Below, in pieces: positions 1-5,674 of a stretch of 11,095 nt of DNA (positions within the stretch are counted from its first letter, which is position 1; each line of letters starts with the position of its first letter). The DNA comes from an uncultured archaeon (GTDB lineage: Archaea; Nanobdellota; Nanobdellia; Woesearchaeales; CAIVOO01), in assembly GCA_903907555.1 (NCBI GenBank), contig CAIVOO010000053.1:1-11095 (forward strand), given 5' to 3'. A program made the translations under genes and the position numbers. The notes below the pieces were generated by a model. The model was not told the DNA's origin. It did not search any database and saw only the letters and a list, made by a program, of their open reading frames with translations.

Positions 1-735
1 AAGAAGGTATTCGAAAGCAGCCATTTCACTGGAATCCTTGATATCTATCCTGCAAATCCTGGGCATATTCTTGTGATTCCGAAGGACCATATACTATTAT
101 TCAACCAATTATCGAAAGAACAGGTTGAAGAATTAGGGATTGTTTCAAAGCAGCTCTCCAACTCAGTTTTCAAGGCTTTCAAGCCTGACGGCGTCAATGT
201 TTTCATTGCGAACGGGCCTGCAGCAGGGCAGAAGGCTCCTCATTTCATCATGCACGTAATCCCAAGATTCAACGGCGACGGTTTAGGCTTTGCAACTTCT
301 GGGAAGGATTTCCCGAAATCAGAGATTGACGCGGCTTATTTGAAAATCAAGGCAGTAGCTGAAAATTATTTCCCTGGGCAGAATTTTGACGAGGAGCCTG
401 TGAAGAAGCCGCAGCCAGCTCCATCTAAAGAGCCCTTGAGAATCGAAGTTGAAAGAAAGCCAGAGCCAATCCCGCAGAAACCAAAGGAAGAGATGTTCAT
501 CACAAGCGCAACCGCGAAAAGATTCCATAGGGAGAAATGCGCATTCGCGCAGAACATCCAGGAAGACAGAAGAATCTACGGAACAGCCGAGCAGATGATA
601 AAATCAGGAAGGGAGCCGTGCACCTGTGTTTCAGGAGAGGCGATTCCATTAGAAAAACATGAGCCGAAGCCAGAAGATAAAAAAGAAGAGATAGATCTGG
701 ACAAGATTGCAACAATGCTTATGGGGAAACGATAA
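1..735 (+). CDS. HIT-family protein with C-terminal Ada-like zinc-binding segment (5' end missing)
   Basis: The frame is open from base 1, so the gene starts left of the window; the GTG at 73 is an internal valine codon, not a start. The N-terminal two thirds is a HIT (histidine triad) nucleotide-binding fold, with PGHILVIPKDH near bases 55-90 and the triad region at 238-270. The triad reads HFIMHVIPR where active hydrolases have HxHxHxxPR, so His-Ile-His replaces His-His-His and the central nucleophile is gone. A proline/lysine-rich linker (about 395-490) joins a second segment (about 493-640) with FHxxxC, a hydrophobic centre, and GREPCTC. This resembles Ada-type metal-binding modules, but the last pair is CxC instead of CxxC. 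The rest is a charged tail. It lies 2 bases before a second HIT gene, so the two are probably co-transcribed. HIT membership is secure; loss of hydrolase activity and zinc binding are inferred. Confidence 0.88.
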   Translation, partial: KKVFESSHFTGILDIYPANPGHILVIPKDHILLFNQLSKEQVEELGIVSKQLSNSVFKAFKPDGVNVFIANGPAAGQKAPHFIMHVIPRFNGDGLGFATSGKDFPKSEIDAAYLKIKAVAENYFPGQNFDEEPVKKPQPAPSKEPLRIEVERKPEPIPQKPKEEMFITSATAKRFHREKCAFAQNIQEDRRIYGTAEQMIKSGREPCTCVSGEAIPLEKHEPKPEDKKEEIDLDKIATMLMGKR

Positions 736-737
736 AA

Positions 738-1256
738 ATGTGCGAGATGTGCGATATCGTGGAAAGGAAGATTCCTTCTAAAAAGATCTATGAAGATTCT
801 GACATGCTCGCAGTCCTTAGCAATGAGCCGGCTTGCATAGGGCATACTTTATTGATTGCAAAAAAACACATTCCCTTAATCACACAGGTTGAAGATCCTG
901 TAATCGCAAAAATGTTTGGCATGTCGCAGCAGTTGGCAGGAATGCTGTTCGAAAGCTTCAATGCAGAAGGAACAAATGTGATAATCCAGAACGGCGGGCC
1001 TGCAGGGCAGATGCATGCGCATTTCCTAATCAATATCTTGCCTCGATTCAAGAACGACGGCTTGTCTTTCGAATGGCCGCAGAAGCAGATTCCCGAGGAG
1101 AAGATGACGCAGATACAGCAGATGCTTTCCACTCAAGAGGAGCAAATAAAACCTGCAGTAAAGGTTCCAGAACCAGTAGTTATAGAGGAAAAACAGGAGA
1201 TAATAGTGCCAAAACACGATAACTATTTATATAGGCAGTTGCGTAGAATACCTTAA
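738..1256 (+). CDS. HIT-family protein, second tandem copy, triad degenerate
   Basis: The 172-residue protein starts with C-x2-C (Cys2, Cys5), as in many HINT-like HIT proteins where these cysteines bind zinc. It continues with the HIT core: GHTLLIAKKHIPL at about 35-47 and NGGPAGQ at about 85-91. The triad region reads HFLINILPR at 95-103. Aligned on the PR end, the triad positions are His95, Leu97 and Asn99, so both the nucleophile and the third histidine are replaced. Residues after about 130 are a proline/glutamate-rich tail of unknown role ending in a basic stretch. Start ATG is 2 bases after the preceding HIT stop, indicating one transcript and possibly a heteromer, since HIT proteins usually dimerise. 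It most likely binds a nucleotide without cleaving it, or has another role. The family call is firm; the function is unknown. Confidence 0.88.
   Translation: MCEMCDIVERKIPSKKIYEDSDMLAVLSNEPACIGHTLLIAKKHIPLITQVEDPVIAKMFGMSQQLAGMLFESFNAEGTNVIIQNGGPAGQMHAHFLINILPRFKNDGLSFEWPQKQIPEEKMTQIQQMLSTQEEQIKPAVKVPEPVVIEEKQEIIVPKHDNYLYRQLRRIP
1225..1232 (+). promoter_or_regulatory. TATA box for the DUF5679 gene
   Basis: TTTATATA lies inside the last codons of the second HIT gene. An archaeal transcription start about 25 bases downstream falls near 1255-1258, which gives the next gene its own short leader. The reading rests on sequence and spacing only. Confidence 0.5.
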
Positions 1257-1304
1257 TCACGCTTTCAGGCGTACGATTTTAAAGGATAAGAGGGTGAATT
1301 AAAC

Positions 1305-1457
1305 ATGACAGAAGGAAGATGCATGAAGTGCAAGAAGCAAGTTGAAATCAAGAACGGAAAAGAGACAACAATGAAAAACGGCATGAAAGCCATGAAAGGC
1401 GAGTGCCCAAAGTGTGCAACTAAAGTTTTCAGAATTCTAGGAAAAGCAAAGAAATAA
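1305..1457 (+). CDS. DUF5679 miniprotein (zinc-ribbon-like)
   Basis: This is a 50-residue basic protein. It has two CxxC knuckles, Cys6-Cys9 (CMKC) and Cys34-Cys37 (CPKC), separated by a lysine-rich stretch containing TTMKNGMKAMKGEC. That layout (CxxC, then a K/R-rich NG-x-A-x-K-G-x-C core, then a short hydrophobic end VFRIL) is characteristic of DUF5679, a family common in archaea and some bacteria. Four cysteines in this spacing indicate one bound zinc. A GGGTGA Shine-Dalgarno site lies 7 bases before the ATG. The molecular role of the family is not established; nucleic-acid or ribosome association is only a guess from its size and charge. The gene is probably transcribed from its own TATA box and ends at a T-rich terminator. 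Confidence 0.85.
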   Translation: MTEGRCMKCKKQVEIKNGKETTMKNGMKAMKGECPKCATKVFRILGKAKK

Positions 1458-1461
1458 GTTT

Positions 1462-1494
1462 GCTTTTTAATTTATTTTTTTAATCTTTTTTCAA
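1462..1494 (+). terminator. T-rich terminator after the DUF5679 gene
   Basis: Several runs of five to eight T residues follow the stop codon without an obvious hairpin. This is the usual form of an archaeal intrinsic terminator. The region also encodes the lysine-rich end of the convergent minus-strand gene, so the T-richness serves both strands. Confidence 0.55.
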
Positions 1495-1903
1495 CATATC
1501 TTACTAATCGTTCTAAGAAAGGTTCGAAAGTATACTTTACATTAGGTACGATAGGGCTCAAACTTTTCGGGAAATGGCCTGTTATGTCCACAACAGAAAT
1601 CTTGTTCGGCGGCGCTATGTACAAATCAATAGTTCCTTCTTCGCATGCAAACTTCATCCTTTCAGTGATGTCGCCTGCCTCGAACGCCTTTACAGGATTC
1701 CACCTGCAAGCGCCATCAAGCATCCTGTTAAATGCTTCAGGCGTATAAGTCCTTGCCAAAATAACTGTAATGTTAGGCAAAACGCCGCATGAATGAAATA
1801 TTCCTTTCCTTGCTTCATACGGAGCCCAGTAATCAAACTTCAAACCAGCATCTGCAAGCCTTCTTCTCGCATAATCATTCCATAACTCATGTGGTTCTTT
1901 CAT
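1472..1903 (-). CDS. Hypothetical protein, 143 residues
   Basis: I do not recognise this family. The protein looks soluble and globular, with no signal peptide or membrane segment. It opens with a helical amphipathic segment (ELWNDYARRRLADAG), has two central cysteines (HSCG, GACRW), then an acidic strand-like stretch with GTIDLYIAPPNKISVVDITG at about 90-109, and ends in a basic helix. The GTIDxY...ISVVD strand pair recalls the core of small nuclease or uracil-glycosylase-like alpha/beta folds, but no complete catalytic signature is visible and I assign no function. Its ATG overlaps the stop of the preceding gene by four bases (ATGA), so the two are translationally coupled and probably act together. 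Confidence 0.72.
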   Translation of the reverse strand: MKEPHELWNDYARRRLADAGLKFDYWAPYEARKGIFHSCGVLPNITVILARTYTPEAFNRMLDGACRWNPVKAFEAGDITERMKFACEEGTIDLYIAPPNKISVVDITGHFPKSLSPIVPNVKYTFEPFLERLVRYVEKRLKK

Positions 1904-2226
1904 GTTTTCACTTCTGTAGGATTTTCTGCAGGCTTCTGCTCTATCCTGTAATACTGCACAGGACAGTACATTTTCTGCACAATCTCAATCTTCTTATTCT
2001 CTGCCTGCTCAGTCTCGTCCTGCTTTTTAGGCACGTTTATGAAAAGCATTGTTCCCATCATATAGGAATCTGAGTCCTTCGGCGCGTAAAGCCTTACCAT
2101 TTCTGTTATTGAGAAACCAGGCCTATTCTCTATGATCATTGGGCTGCCGACTGGAGACACTGCGACAACCTTATTCTCCAGAGTATACTTTCCGTCTCTA
2201 AACTCAAGCTTTCGAATTACGTCCAT
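1900..2226 (-). CDS. Hypothetical protein, 108 residues
   Basis: I do not recognise this family. The first 65 or so residues look beta-rich (KLEFRDGKYTLENKVVAVSPVG...MIIENRPGFSITEMVRLY). A charged segment (KKQDETEQAENKK) follows, then another short strand region containing one cysteine. It has no membrane segment. It is the first gene of a two-gene transcript with the overlapping 143-residue gene. The start ATG lies about 26-30 bases downstream of a TATA-like ATTTAAAT and there is no Shine-Dalgarno site, which fits a leaderless message. Confidence 0.7.
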   Translation of the reverse strand: MDVIRKLEFRDGKYTLENKVVAVSPVGSPMIIENRPGFSITEMVRLYAPKDSDSYMMGTMLFINVPKKQDETEQAENKKIEIVQKMYCPVQYYRIEQKPAENPTEVKT

Positions 2227-2251
2227 GAAAGACTTCTAACAAGAAGGTGTT

Positions 2252-2259
2252 ATTTAAAT
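2252..2259 (-). promoter_or_regulatory. TATA box of the two-gene hypothetical operon
   Basis: ATTTAAAT is placed so that transcription would start at or within a few bases of the ATG at 2226, giving an almost leaderless message. Between box and start lies a small dyad, CTTCT-AACA-AGAAG (2233-2246), which could be a protein-binding site or chance. Confidence 0.45.
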
Positions 2260-2277
2260 CTTTCTACCTTGCAGTAG

Positions 2278-3117
2278 TTAAATAAACATCAGCAAAATAT
2301 TGCCCCAGAAATACGTAAAAATGAACGCCAACAGAAACGCAGGCACGAATGGTATGCCTTCCTTCACCAAGACTTTTTTGTTTTTCAGCTTGTGCAACAG
2401 TTCCACATCCTTTGCATCCAATCCCAATCTCTTGACTCCAACAATCTTTTTCTTTCCGACATAGACTGCTTCTGCAATCCAGTCGCCTTCGACTAATTTT
2501 GAAGCGCTTATCCATTTGAACATGCAGCAGGCTTCAACAGTCTTGGCAATGATGAAAAGAAAGTATCCTAAAATAACCAGCAATCCTGTGCCGATTAGAG
2601 CAATAGCCAATTCCTTGACTGCGATTGACAAAACAATAAGAATCAGCAAAAGCGCTGTCAGCGAGAATCTTGCAATCCTGTTCTTTCTCTCGTTCCAAAG
2701 CTTCTTGAATGCTACAGTAAAATTTTTCCAATTCCTGAATACAAGCACAATGCTCCAGACAAATCCATAGACAGCTCCAACCATAAAGATGTTTACAAGG
2801 AATGAAACATAGAATGCATTGATGCTGAAAGTCAAACCAATCAAGGCTCCTAATCCCATCAATAATTTGCTGTCTCCTCCGCCCCACTGCCCTGCGTAAA
2901 ACATTCCCAAGGCAATCGCAATGCCTAAAGCCAAGCCAGTCAAGCTGTAAAGTATGTAATGATAATCATAGAACACAATCGAAGCAATCCCGCTGATTCC
3001 AACGCCAGCGAATATCAATCCGTAATTCAGCCAGTCAGGAACCTCTCTTTTCCTGAAGTCTGTATAGGATGCAATAATCAGAACGATTAATGCTATAAAA
3101 TAAAAGAGTTGAATCAT
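2278..3117 (-). CDS. Archaeal prepilin peptidase, A24 family (FlaK/PibD/EppA-type)
   Basis: This is a membrane aspartyl protease that would remove the class III signal peptide from archaeal pilins or archaellins on the cytoplasmic face. Both catalytic aspartates are in family context: Asp20 in YTDFRKREVPDW after the first membrane helix, and Asp82 in GGGDSK (the GxGD motif). About six further hydrophobic segments follow. Between about 195 and 250 is a soluble, lysine-rich domain (KLVEGDWIAE..., then a leucine-rich helix) before the GIPFVPAFLLAF segment and the last helix. At 279 residues it is longer than minimal archaeal enzymes of about 230. Its ATG is 2 bases after the stop of a microprotein gene. 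No pilin, archaellin or pilus ATPase gene lies in the window, so its substrates must be encoded elsewhere. The family call is secure; substrate choice is unknown. Confidence 0.9.
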   Translation of the reverse strand: MIQLFYFIALIVLIIASYTDFRKREVPDWLNYGLIFAGVGISGIASIVFYDYHYILYSLTGLALGIAIALGMFYAGQWGGGDSKLLMGLGALIGLTFSINAFYVSFLVNIFMVGAVYGFVWSIVLVFRNWKNFTVAFKKLWNERKNRIARFSLTALLLILIVLSIAVKELAIALIGTGLLVILGYFLFIIAKTVEACCMFKWISASKLVEGDWIAEAVYVGKKKIVGVKRLGLDAKDVELLHKLKNKKVLVKEGIPFVPAFLLAFIFTYFWGNILLMFI

Positions 3118-3119
3118 TC

Positions 3120-3293
3120 TTATTTGGCTTTCTGCAATGTCTTAACAGCCTGGCTGATATTGTTTTTCACACGCTCAACCTCATCTGCGTGAATCTTCAA
3201 ACCAACAGCCCTAAGATTAGTTACAATCTTTTCCAGCTGTTCAACATTGGTTACCAGCATATTAATACCCATACCAAACATTGCCTCATTCAT
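3120..3293 (-). CDS. Helical microprotein upstream of prepilin peptidase, 57 residues
   Basis: I do not recognise this family. I chose the ATG at 3293 because a GAGGTG Shine-Dalgarno site precedes it by 7 bases. An upstream ATG at 3317 would lie ahead of the transcription start predicted from the TATA box at about 3327-3340. The product starts with a methionine-rich hydrophobic stretch (MNEAMFGMGINMLV) and continues as an amphipathic, lysine/valine-rich helix with heptad-like spacing (VEQLEKIVTNL...VERVKNNISQAVKTLQKAK). This suggests a coiled coil or helical hairpin. It has no pilin signal peptide, so it is not an obvious peptidase substrate. Two bases separate it from the peptidase gene, so the two are co-transcribed. 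It may bind or regulate the peptidase, which is an inference from position only. Confidence 0.68.
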   Translation of the reverse strand: MNEAMFGMGINMLVTNVEQLEKIVTNLRAVGLKIHADEVERVKNNISQAVKTLQKAK

Positions 3294-3326
3294 AGTAAAC
3301 ACCTCTAACCTGAACATTAACTTAAG

Positions 3327-3340
3327 AATATATAATAATT
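3327..3340 (-). promoter_or_regulatory. TATA region of the microprotein/prepilin peptidase operon
   Basis: The minus strand reads ATTATTATATATTC here. A start about 26 bases downstream falls near 3305, just at the Shine-Dalgarno site of the microprotein. The box lies between the HD gene's stop (3346) and the microprotein's start. Confidence 0.5.
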
Positions 3341-3345
3341 TCTAT

Positions 3346-4002
3346 CTAAAACAAATTATACATCTGCGCTGTGCCGATGGCTCCAACTACACCCAGGGTT
3401 AACAATCTCTGCACTAGCTGGGCGCTGCCTGGCTTGTCTCTCACCAAAGCTGCATTCAATTCCTGCATTCCGTGAAGTCCATTCCTTGCATTATCCCTTG
3501 TAATGAATGCGTGGCAGTAATCGACTGCTGAGATTATTCTCGCATAAGCGTAAATCTTCGCCTGCGTTGCCGGCGTGAACGGAGCGCACATCTTTTCAGG
3601 AAGCACTGTCGGATACGGGTGCTTCTGGAACATGTGATGCCTTAATCCAACTTCTGCTGAGAACGGATGAACTTCCTTCAGCAAATCATAAGTATACTGG
3701 ACATGTTTTTTTATCATTTCCATCTCTTCAGCTGTCGGCTTTCCTTTTATCCTAAGAAGATACGGCTCAAGCTCTGCTTTTCCCCTGTCGTGCATAAGCC
3801 CTGGGAACAATAATCCTTTTGCATCCAGCAGCAGAACGCTGCCTGCCTTTGCAGAAGCCAGCCCCACAACAACGCAATGTTCGTATGTGGTTTCATCTAC
3901 ATTCCTGATTATATCCAGATTGCGAAGTATTGACAGCCTGTGCTTGTTTTCCACTTTAAGCTTGTCAAATGCTCTTTCCAGTTCCTGGTCTAATTGTTCC
4001 AT
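3346..4002 (-). CDS. HD-GYP-like metal-dependent phosphohydrolase
   Basis: The 218-residue protein carries the metal ligands of the HD superfamily in order: His42, His71-Asp72 in MHDRGK, His100, His122-His123 and Asp161. The arrangement matches HD-GYP proteins. HDxGK is present, the HHE...GYP region is replaced by HHMFQKHPYP (122-131), and the helix ARIISAVDYCHAFITRD (154-170) corresponds to the family's ARIxxVADxYDAxxxxR. Its second aspartate is His164 here. HD-GYP enzymes cleave cyclic dinucleotides in bacteria. Most archaea lack cyclic di-GMP, so the substrate could be another cyclic dinucleotide or phosphoester. No signal or membrane anchor is convincing, although the last 20 residues are hydrophobic. 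The transcript looks leaderless from a TATA box at 4028-4035. The superfamily call is firm; the substrate is unknown. Confidence 0.82.
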   Translation of the reverse strand: MEQLDQELERAFDKLKVENKHRLSILRNLDIIRNVDETTYEHCVVVGLASAKAGSVLLLDAKGLLFPGLMHDRGKAELEPYLLRIKGKPTAEEMEMIKKHVQYTYDLLKEVHPFSAEVGLRHHMFQKHPYPTVLPEKMCAPFTPATQAKIYAYARIISAVDYCHAFITRDNARNGLHGMQELNAALVRDKPGSAQLVQRLLTLGVVGAIGTAQMYNLF

Positions 4003-4027
4003 TCTCCGAGAGAAAAAGCGTTTTGGC

Positions 4028-4035
4028 TATATAAA
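4028..4035 (-). promoter_or_regulatory. TATA box of the HD gene
   Basis: The minus strand reads TTTATATA here, about 26 bases before the ATG at 4002, so the message is likely leaderless. Upstream, the heptamer GTAGTAA occurs twice on the minus strand (4048-4054 and 4062-4068, 14 bases apart). It may be a regulator site. Confidence 0.55.
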
Positions 4036-4072
4036 TCTTTCGATAATTTACTACTAAACAGTTACTACAATA

Positions 4073-4813
4073 TCAGGCAATCATAGCAGCAGTATCTTCA
4101 ACTAATTTTCCATAATCCTTTGCTCCTGAGCTTGATTTCGCATAAGCGAATATGGACATCCCCTTCATAGGCGCCTCTTTCAGCTTCGAATTCATGTTAA
4201 TCGGATAAGACGTGACTTCTGGGAATTCCTGCTGGATTGTTGCGAGGATATTTTTGCAGATGTTGCTTCGCCTGTCAAACATTGTCGGGATTACTTTTGT
4301 TATTTTGACCTGCGCATTGTAAGCCTTGCAAATCTCATTGACAATCTCACTCGTCTTCCTCAATGCATCCAAGCCGAGAAAATCAGAAGCAACAGGAACA
4401 AAGACTTCCTTGCAGAACGAAAGCACGTTCTGGTTGAGTATGCTCAACGACGGCGGGCAGTCAATAATCATGTAGTCGTAACCGTCAATCTGGCCAAGGA
4501 TGTTTTTCAGCATAATCGGCTGGTTATTCTTTATCAGCAGATGCTCTGCCTTCACCAAAGTTTCCCTTGATGTGATTACATCAAGATTCTTTGCAAGATT
4601 AACAACACAGCTCTTAATTCCGATCCTTCCGATAATCGCATCATACAAATCATACTCAGACTTGACCCTCAAGGCAACATTGATGTTCCCCTGCGGGTCC
4701 AAATCAACTAGAATGACTTTCTTATCCATTCGCGAAAGCCCTGCAGCAAGATTGACAGCAGTGGTTGTCTTCCCAACACCGCCCTTCTGGTTAAAAATAG
4801 CAATAGTTCTCAT
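4073..4813 (-). CDS. ParA/Soj/MinD-type partition ATPase (orphan)
   Basis: The 246-residue P-loop ATPase has a deviant Walker A KGGVGKTT (10-17) with the signature lysine Lys10, a switch I/Walker A' region DLDPQGN (37-43), and Walker B IIDCPPS (116-122). ParA proteins dimerise on ATP, bind DNA or membrane, and segregate DNA or position complexes. I chose the ATG at 4813 because GAGGTGA precedes it by 5 bases and family members start just before the P-loop. An in-frame GTG at 4900 would add 29 residues encoded by the structured leader. There is no N-terminal helix-turn-helix and no ParB gene in the window. There is also no obvious C-terminal MinD-type membrane helix. It may therefore work with an unlinked partner or position a surface complex. 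The ATPase call is secure; the cargo is unknown. Confidence 0.9.
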   Translation of the reverse strand: MRTIAIFNQKGGVGKTTTAVNLAAGLSRMDKKVILVDLDPQGNINVALRVKSEYDLYDAIIGRIGIKSCVVNLAKNLDVITSRETLVKAEHLLIKNNQPIMLKNILGQIDGYDYMIIDCPPSLSILNQNVLSFCKEVFVPVASDFLGLDALRKTSEIVNEICKAYNAQVKITKVIPTMFDRRSNICKNILATIQQEFPEVTSYPINMNSKLKEAPMKGMSIFAYAKSSSGAKDYGKLVEDTAAMIA

Positions 4814-4831
4814 TACTTCACCTCTGAATCT

Positions 4832-4943
4832 CTGAAACCCTCGCCATTTATGGCCAGTGAGCAAATAGCGAATCGTTAGACAACGCTTTTGGTGCTCCAC
4901 TCAAATTCGCTGCCATTGGAGCAGGCGAACGGGAGGGTTTCAG
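4832..4943 (-). ncRNA. Structured leader RNA upstream of parA (four-way junction), unrecognised
   Basis: An 11-base perfect closing stem pairs 4832-4842 with 4933-4943 (CTGAAACCCTC with GAGGGTTTCAG). Inside lie three hairpins. The first is 4843-4846 with 4851-4854 (tetraloop). The second is 4856-4863 with 4893-4901 (8 pairs, one bulge), continued by 4867-4870 with 4884-4887. The third is 4906-4913 with 4921-4929 (8 pairs, one bulge, 7-base loop). Junction linkers are only 0, 1, 4 and 3 bases. The minus strand is favoured because a TATA box at 4971-4978 would start RNA near 4949, just before the closing stem, and the stem's other arm ends 18 bases before the parA ATG. It could be a riboswitch or autoregulatory leader, an independent small RNA, or a DNA site such as a partition centromere. 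No known family was recognised. Confidence 0.6.
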
Positions 4944-4970
4944 TCTCTGACACGCAGGATTAATAGGTGG

Positions 4971-4978
4971 ATTATAAA
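4971..4978 (-). promoter_or_regulatory. TATA box of the leader RNA/parA transcript
   Basis: The minus strand reads CTTTATAATCC around this position. The expected start, about 26 bases downstream near 4949, gives a 5' leader of roughly 135 bases. That is long for this genome, where other genes look leaderless or have leaders under 20 bases. Confidence 0.5.
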
Positions 4979-5011
4979 GTTATCTACTTTGAAAAAACTT
5001 AAAGAAAAAAT

Positions 5012-5641
5012 CTAAGAAAAATGCGCGCCGTGAAAGTTCATGGCTCCCATCATTTCATCCAAAGGCATGCCTATATGCAGCTTATCAAAATGGTCATCTA
5101 TTGATTTTTTATCCCAGCCGGCATCGCTAGCTCTTCTCTTGGCCCTGTCAAGGTCATCAGGACGGCAGGAAATGAAATGAGGATATTCAGGCTGTGGCGC
5201 GTAAATCACTTTGCTGAAATCAGCTGTCCGCAAAGAATCTCTTGAAAAGAATACGCGCTTTGTTGGTATGCGCATAAAATCCAAATAAGTGTCCAAGGTC
5301 AAGGCGCCTCTTGCTCCCTCTCCGGCATACCCTTTAGCCATCCCGTCTATCCTTAACATTTCCTTTGCATTAGCATCTAAAATAAGATAAACACAGTTGT
5401 GAGGAGTTCTATTCTCAACAGTTCGCATAATATGATCTCCAGCAAAGCTGTGCTTCAATTCAACAGCAGATAACTTATGGTCGCGGCGCACCAGCAGCTG
5501 GTCTCTCACAAACTTTACACATTCGTATGTACCGCTTCCAGCATGCACAGGATTGTACCCCAAAGCCATAATAATAGGATCCTTGCTCACACCGCGAGCC
5601 ACAGGATCTGTCCCGCCAATAACAATAATGTATTCTGACAT
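5012..5641 (-). CDS. Hypothetical protein, 209 residues
   Basis: I do not recognise this family. It is a soluble protein without a signal peptide or membrane helix. It opens with a strand and glycine-rich turn (YIIVIGGTDPVARGVSK), has a mixed alpha/beta middle with a short strand VYLILDA near 83-89, and ends in a charged helical region (DLDRAKRRASDAGWDKKSIDDHFDKL) and a short glycine/histidine tail. Five conserved-looking histidine/aspartate positions are scattered, but I see no known catalytic motif. The start is supported by a GAGGTG site 7 bases upstream and a TATA-like ATTTAAAT at 5675-5682. It stands alone, with its own promoter upstream and the parA leader promoter just downstream. Confidence 0.72.
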   Translation of the reverse strand: MSEYIIVIGGTDPVARGVSKDPIIMALGYNPVHAGSGTYECVKFVRDQLLVRRDHKLSAVELKHSFAGDHIMRTVENRTPHNCVYLILDANAKEMLRIDGMAKGYAGEGARGALTLDTYLDFMRIPTKRVFFSRDSLRTADFSKVIYAPQPEYPHFISCRPDDLDRAKRRASDAGWDKKSIDDHFDKLHIGMPLDEMMGAMNFHGAHFS

Positions 5642-5674
5642 TTTAGCACCTCTGGAATAGTTTAATTAAATGCA

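Noticed and set aside
1580..1640. PD-(D/E)xK nuclease core in the 143-residue protein
   Set aside because: A GTIDLY strand and a following VVDITG strand are present but the ExK element is missing, so the signature is incomplete.
1574..2073. Plus-strand open frames opposite the two hypothetical minus-strand genes
   Set aside because: They lack ribosome sites, are rich in unusual residue runs, and lie opposite a coherent, coupled two-gene unit.
3294..3317. Upstream ATG for the helical microprotein
   Set aside because: It precedes the predicted transcription start from the TATA box at 3327-3340 and has no ribosome site, unlike the ATG at 3293.
4814..4900. N-terminal extension of ParA from an in-frame GTG at 4900
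   Set aside because: ParA family members start just before the P-loop, the ATG at 4813 has a GAGGTGA site at good spacing, and the extension would be encoded by the structured leader.
4832..4943. tRNA-like cloverleaf
   Set aside because: Although it has a closing stem and three hairpins, arm lengths are wrong and there is no T-loop motif or anticodon arm.
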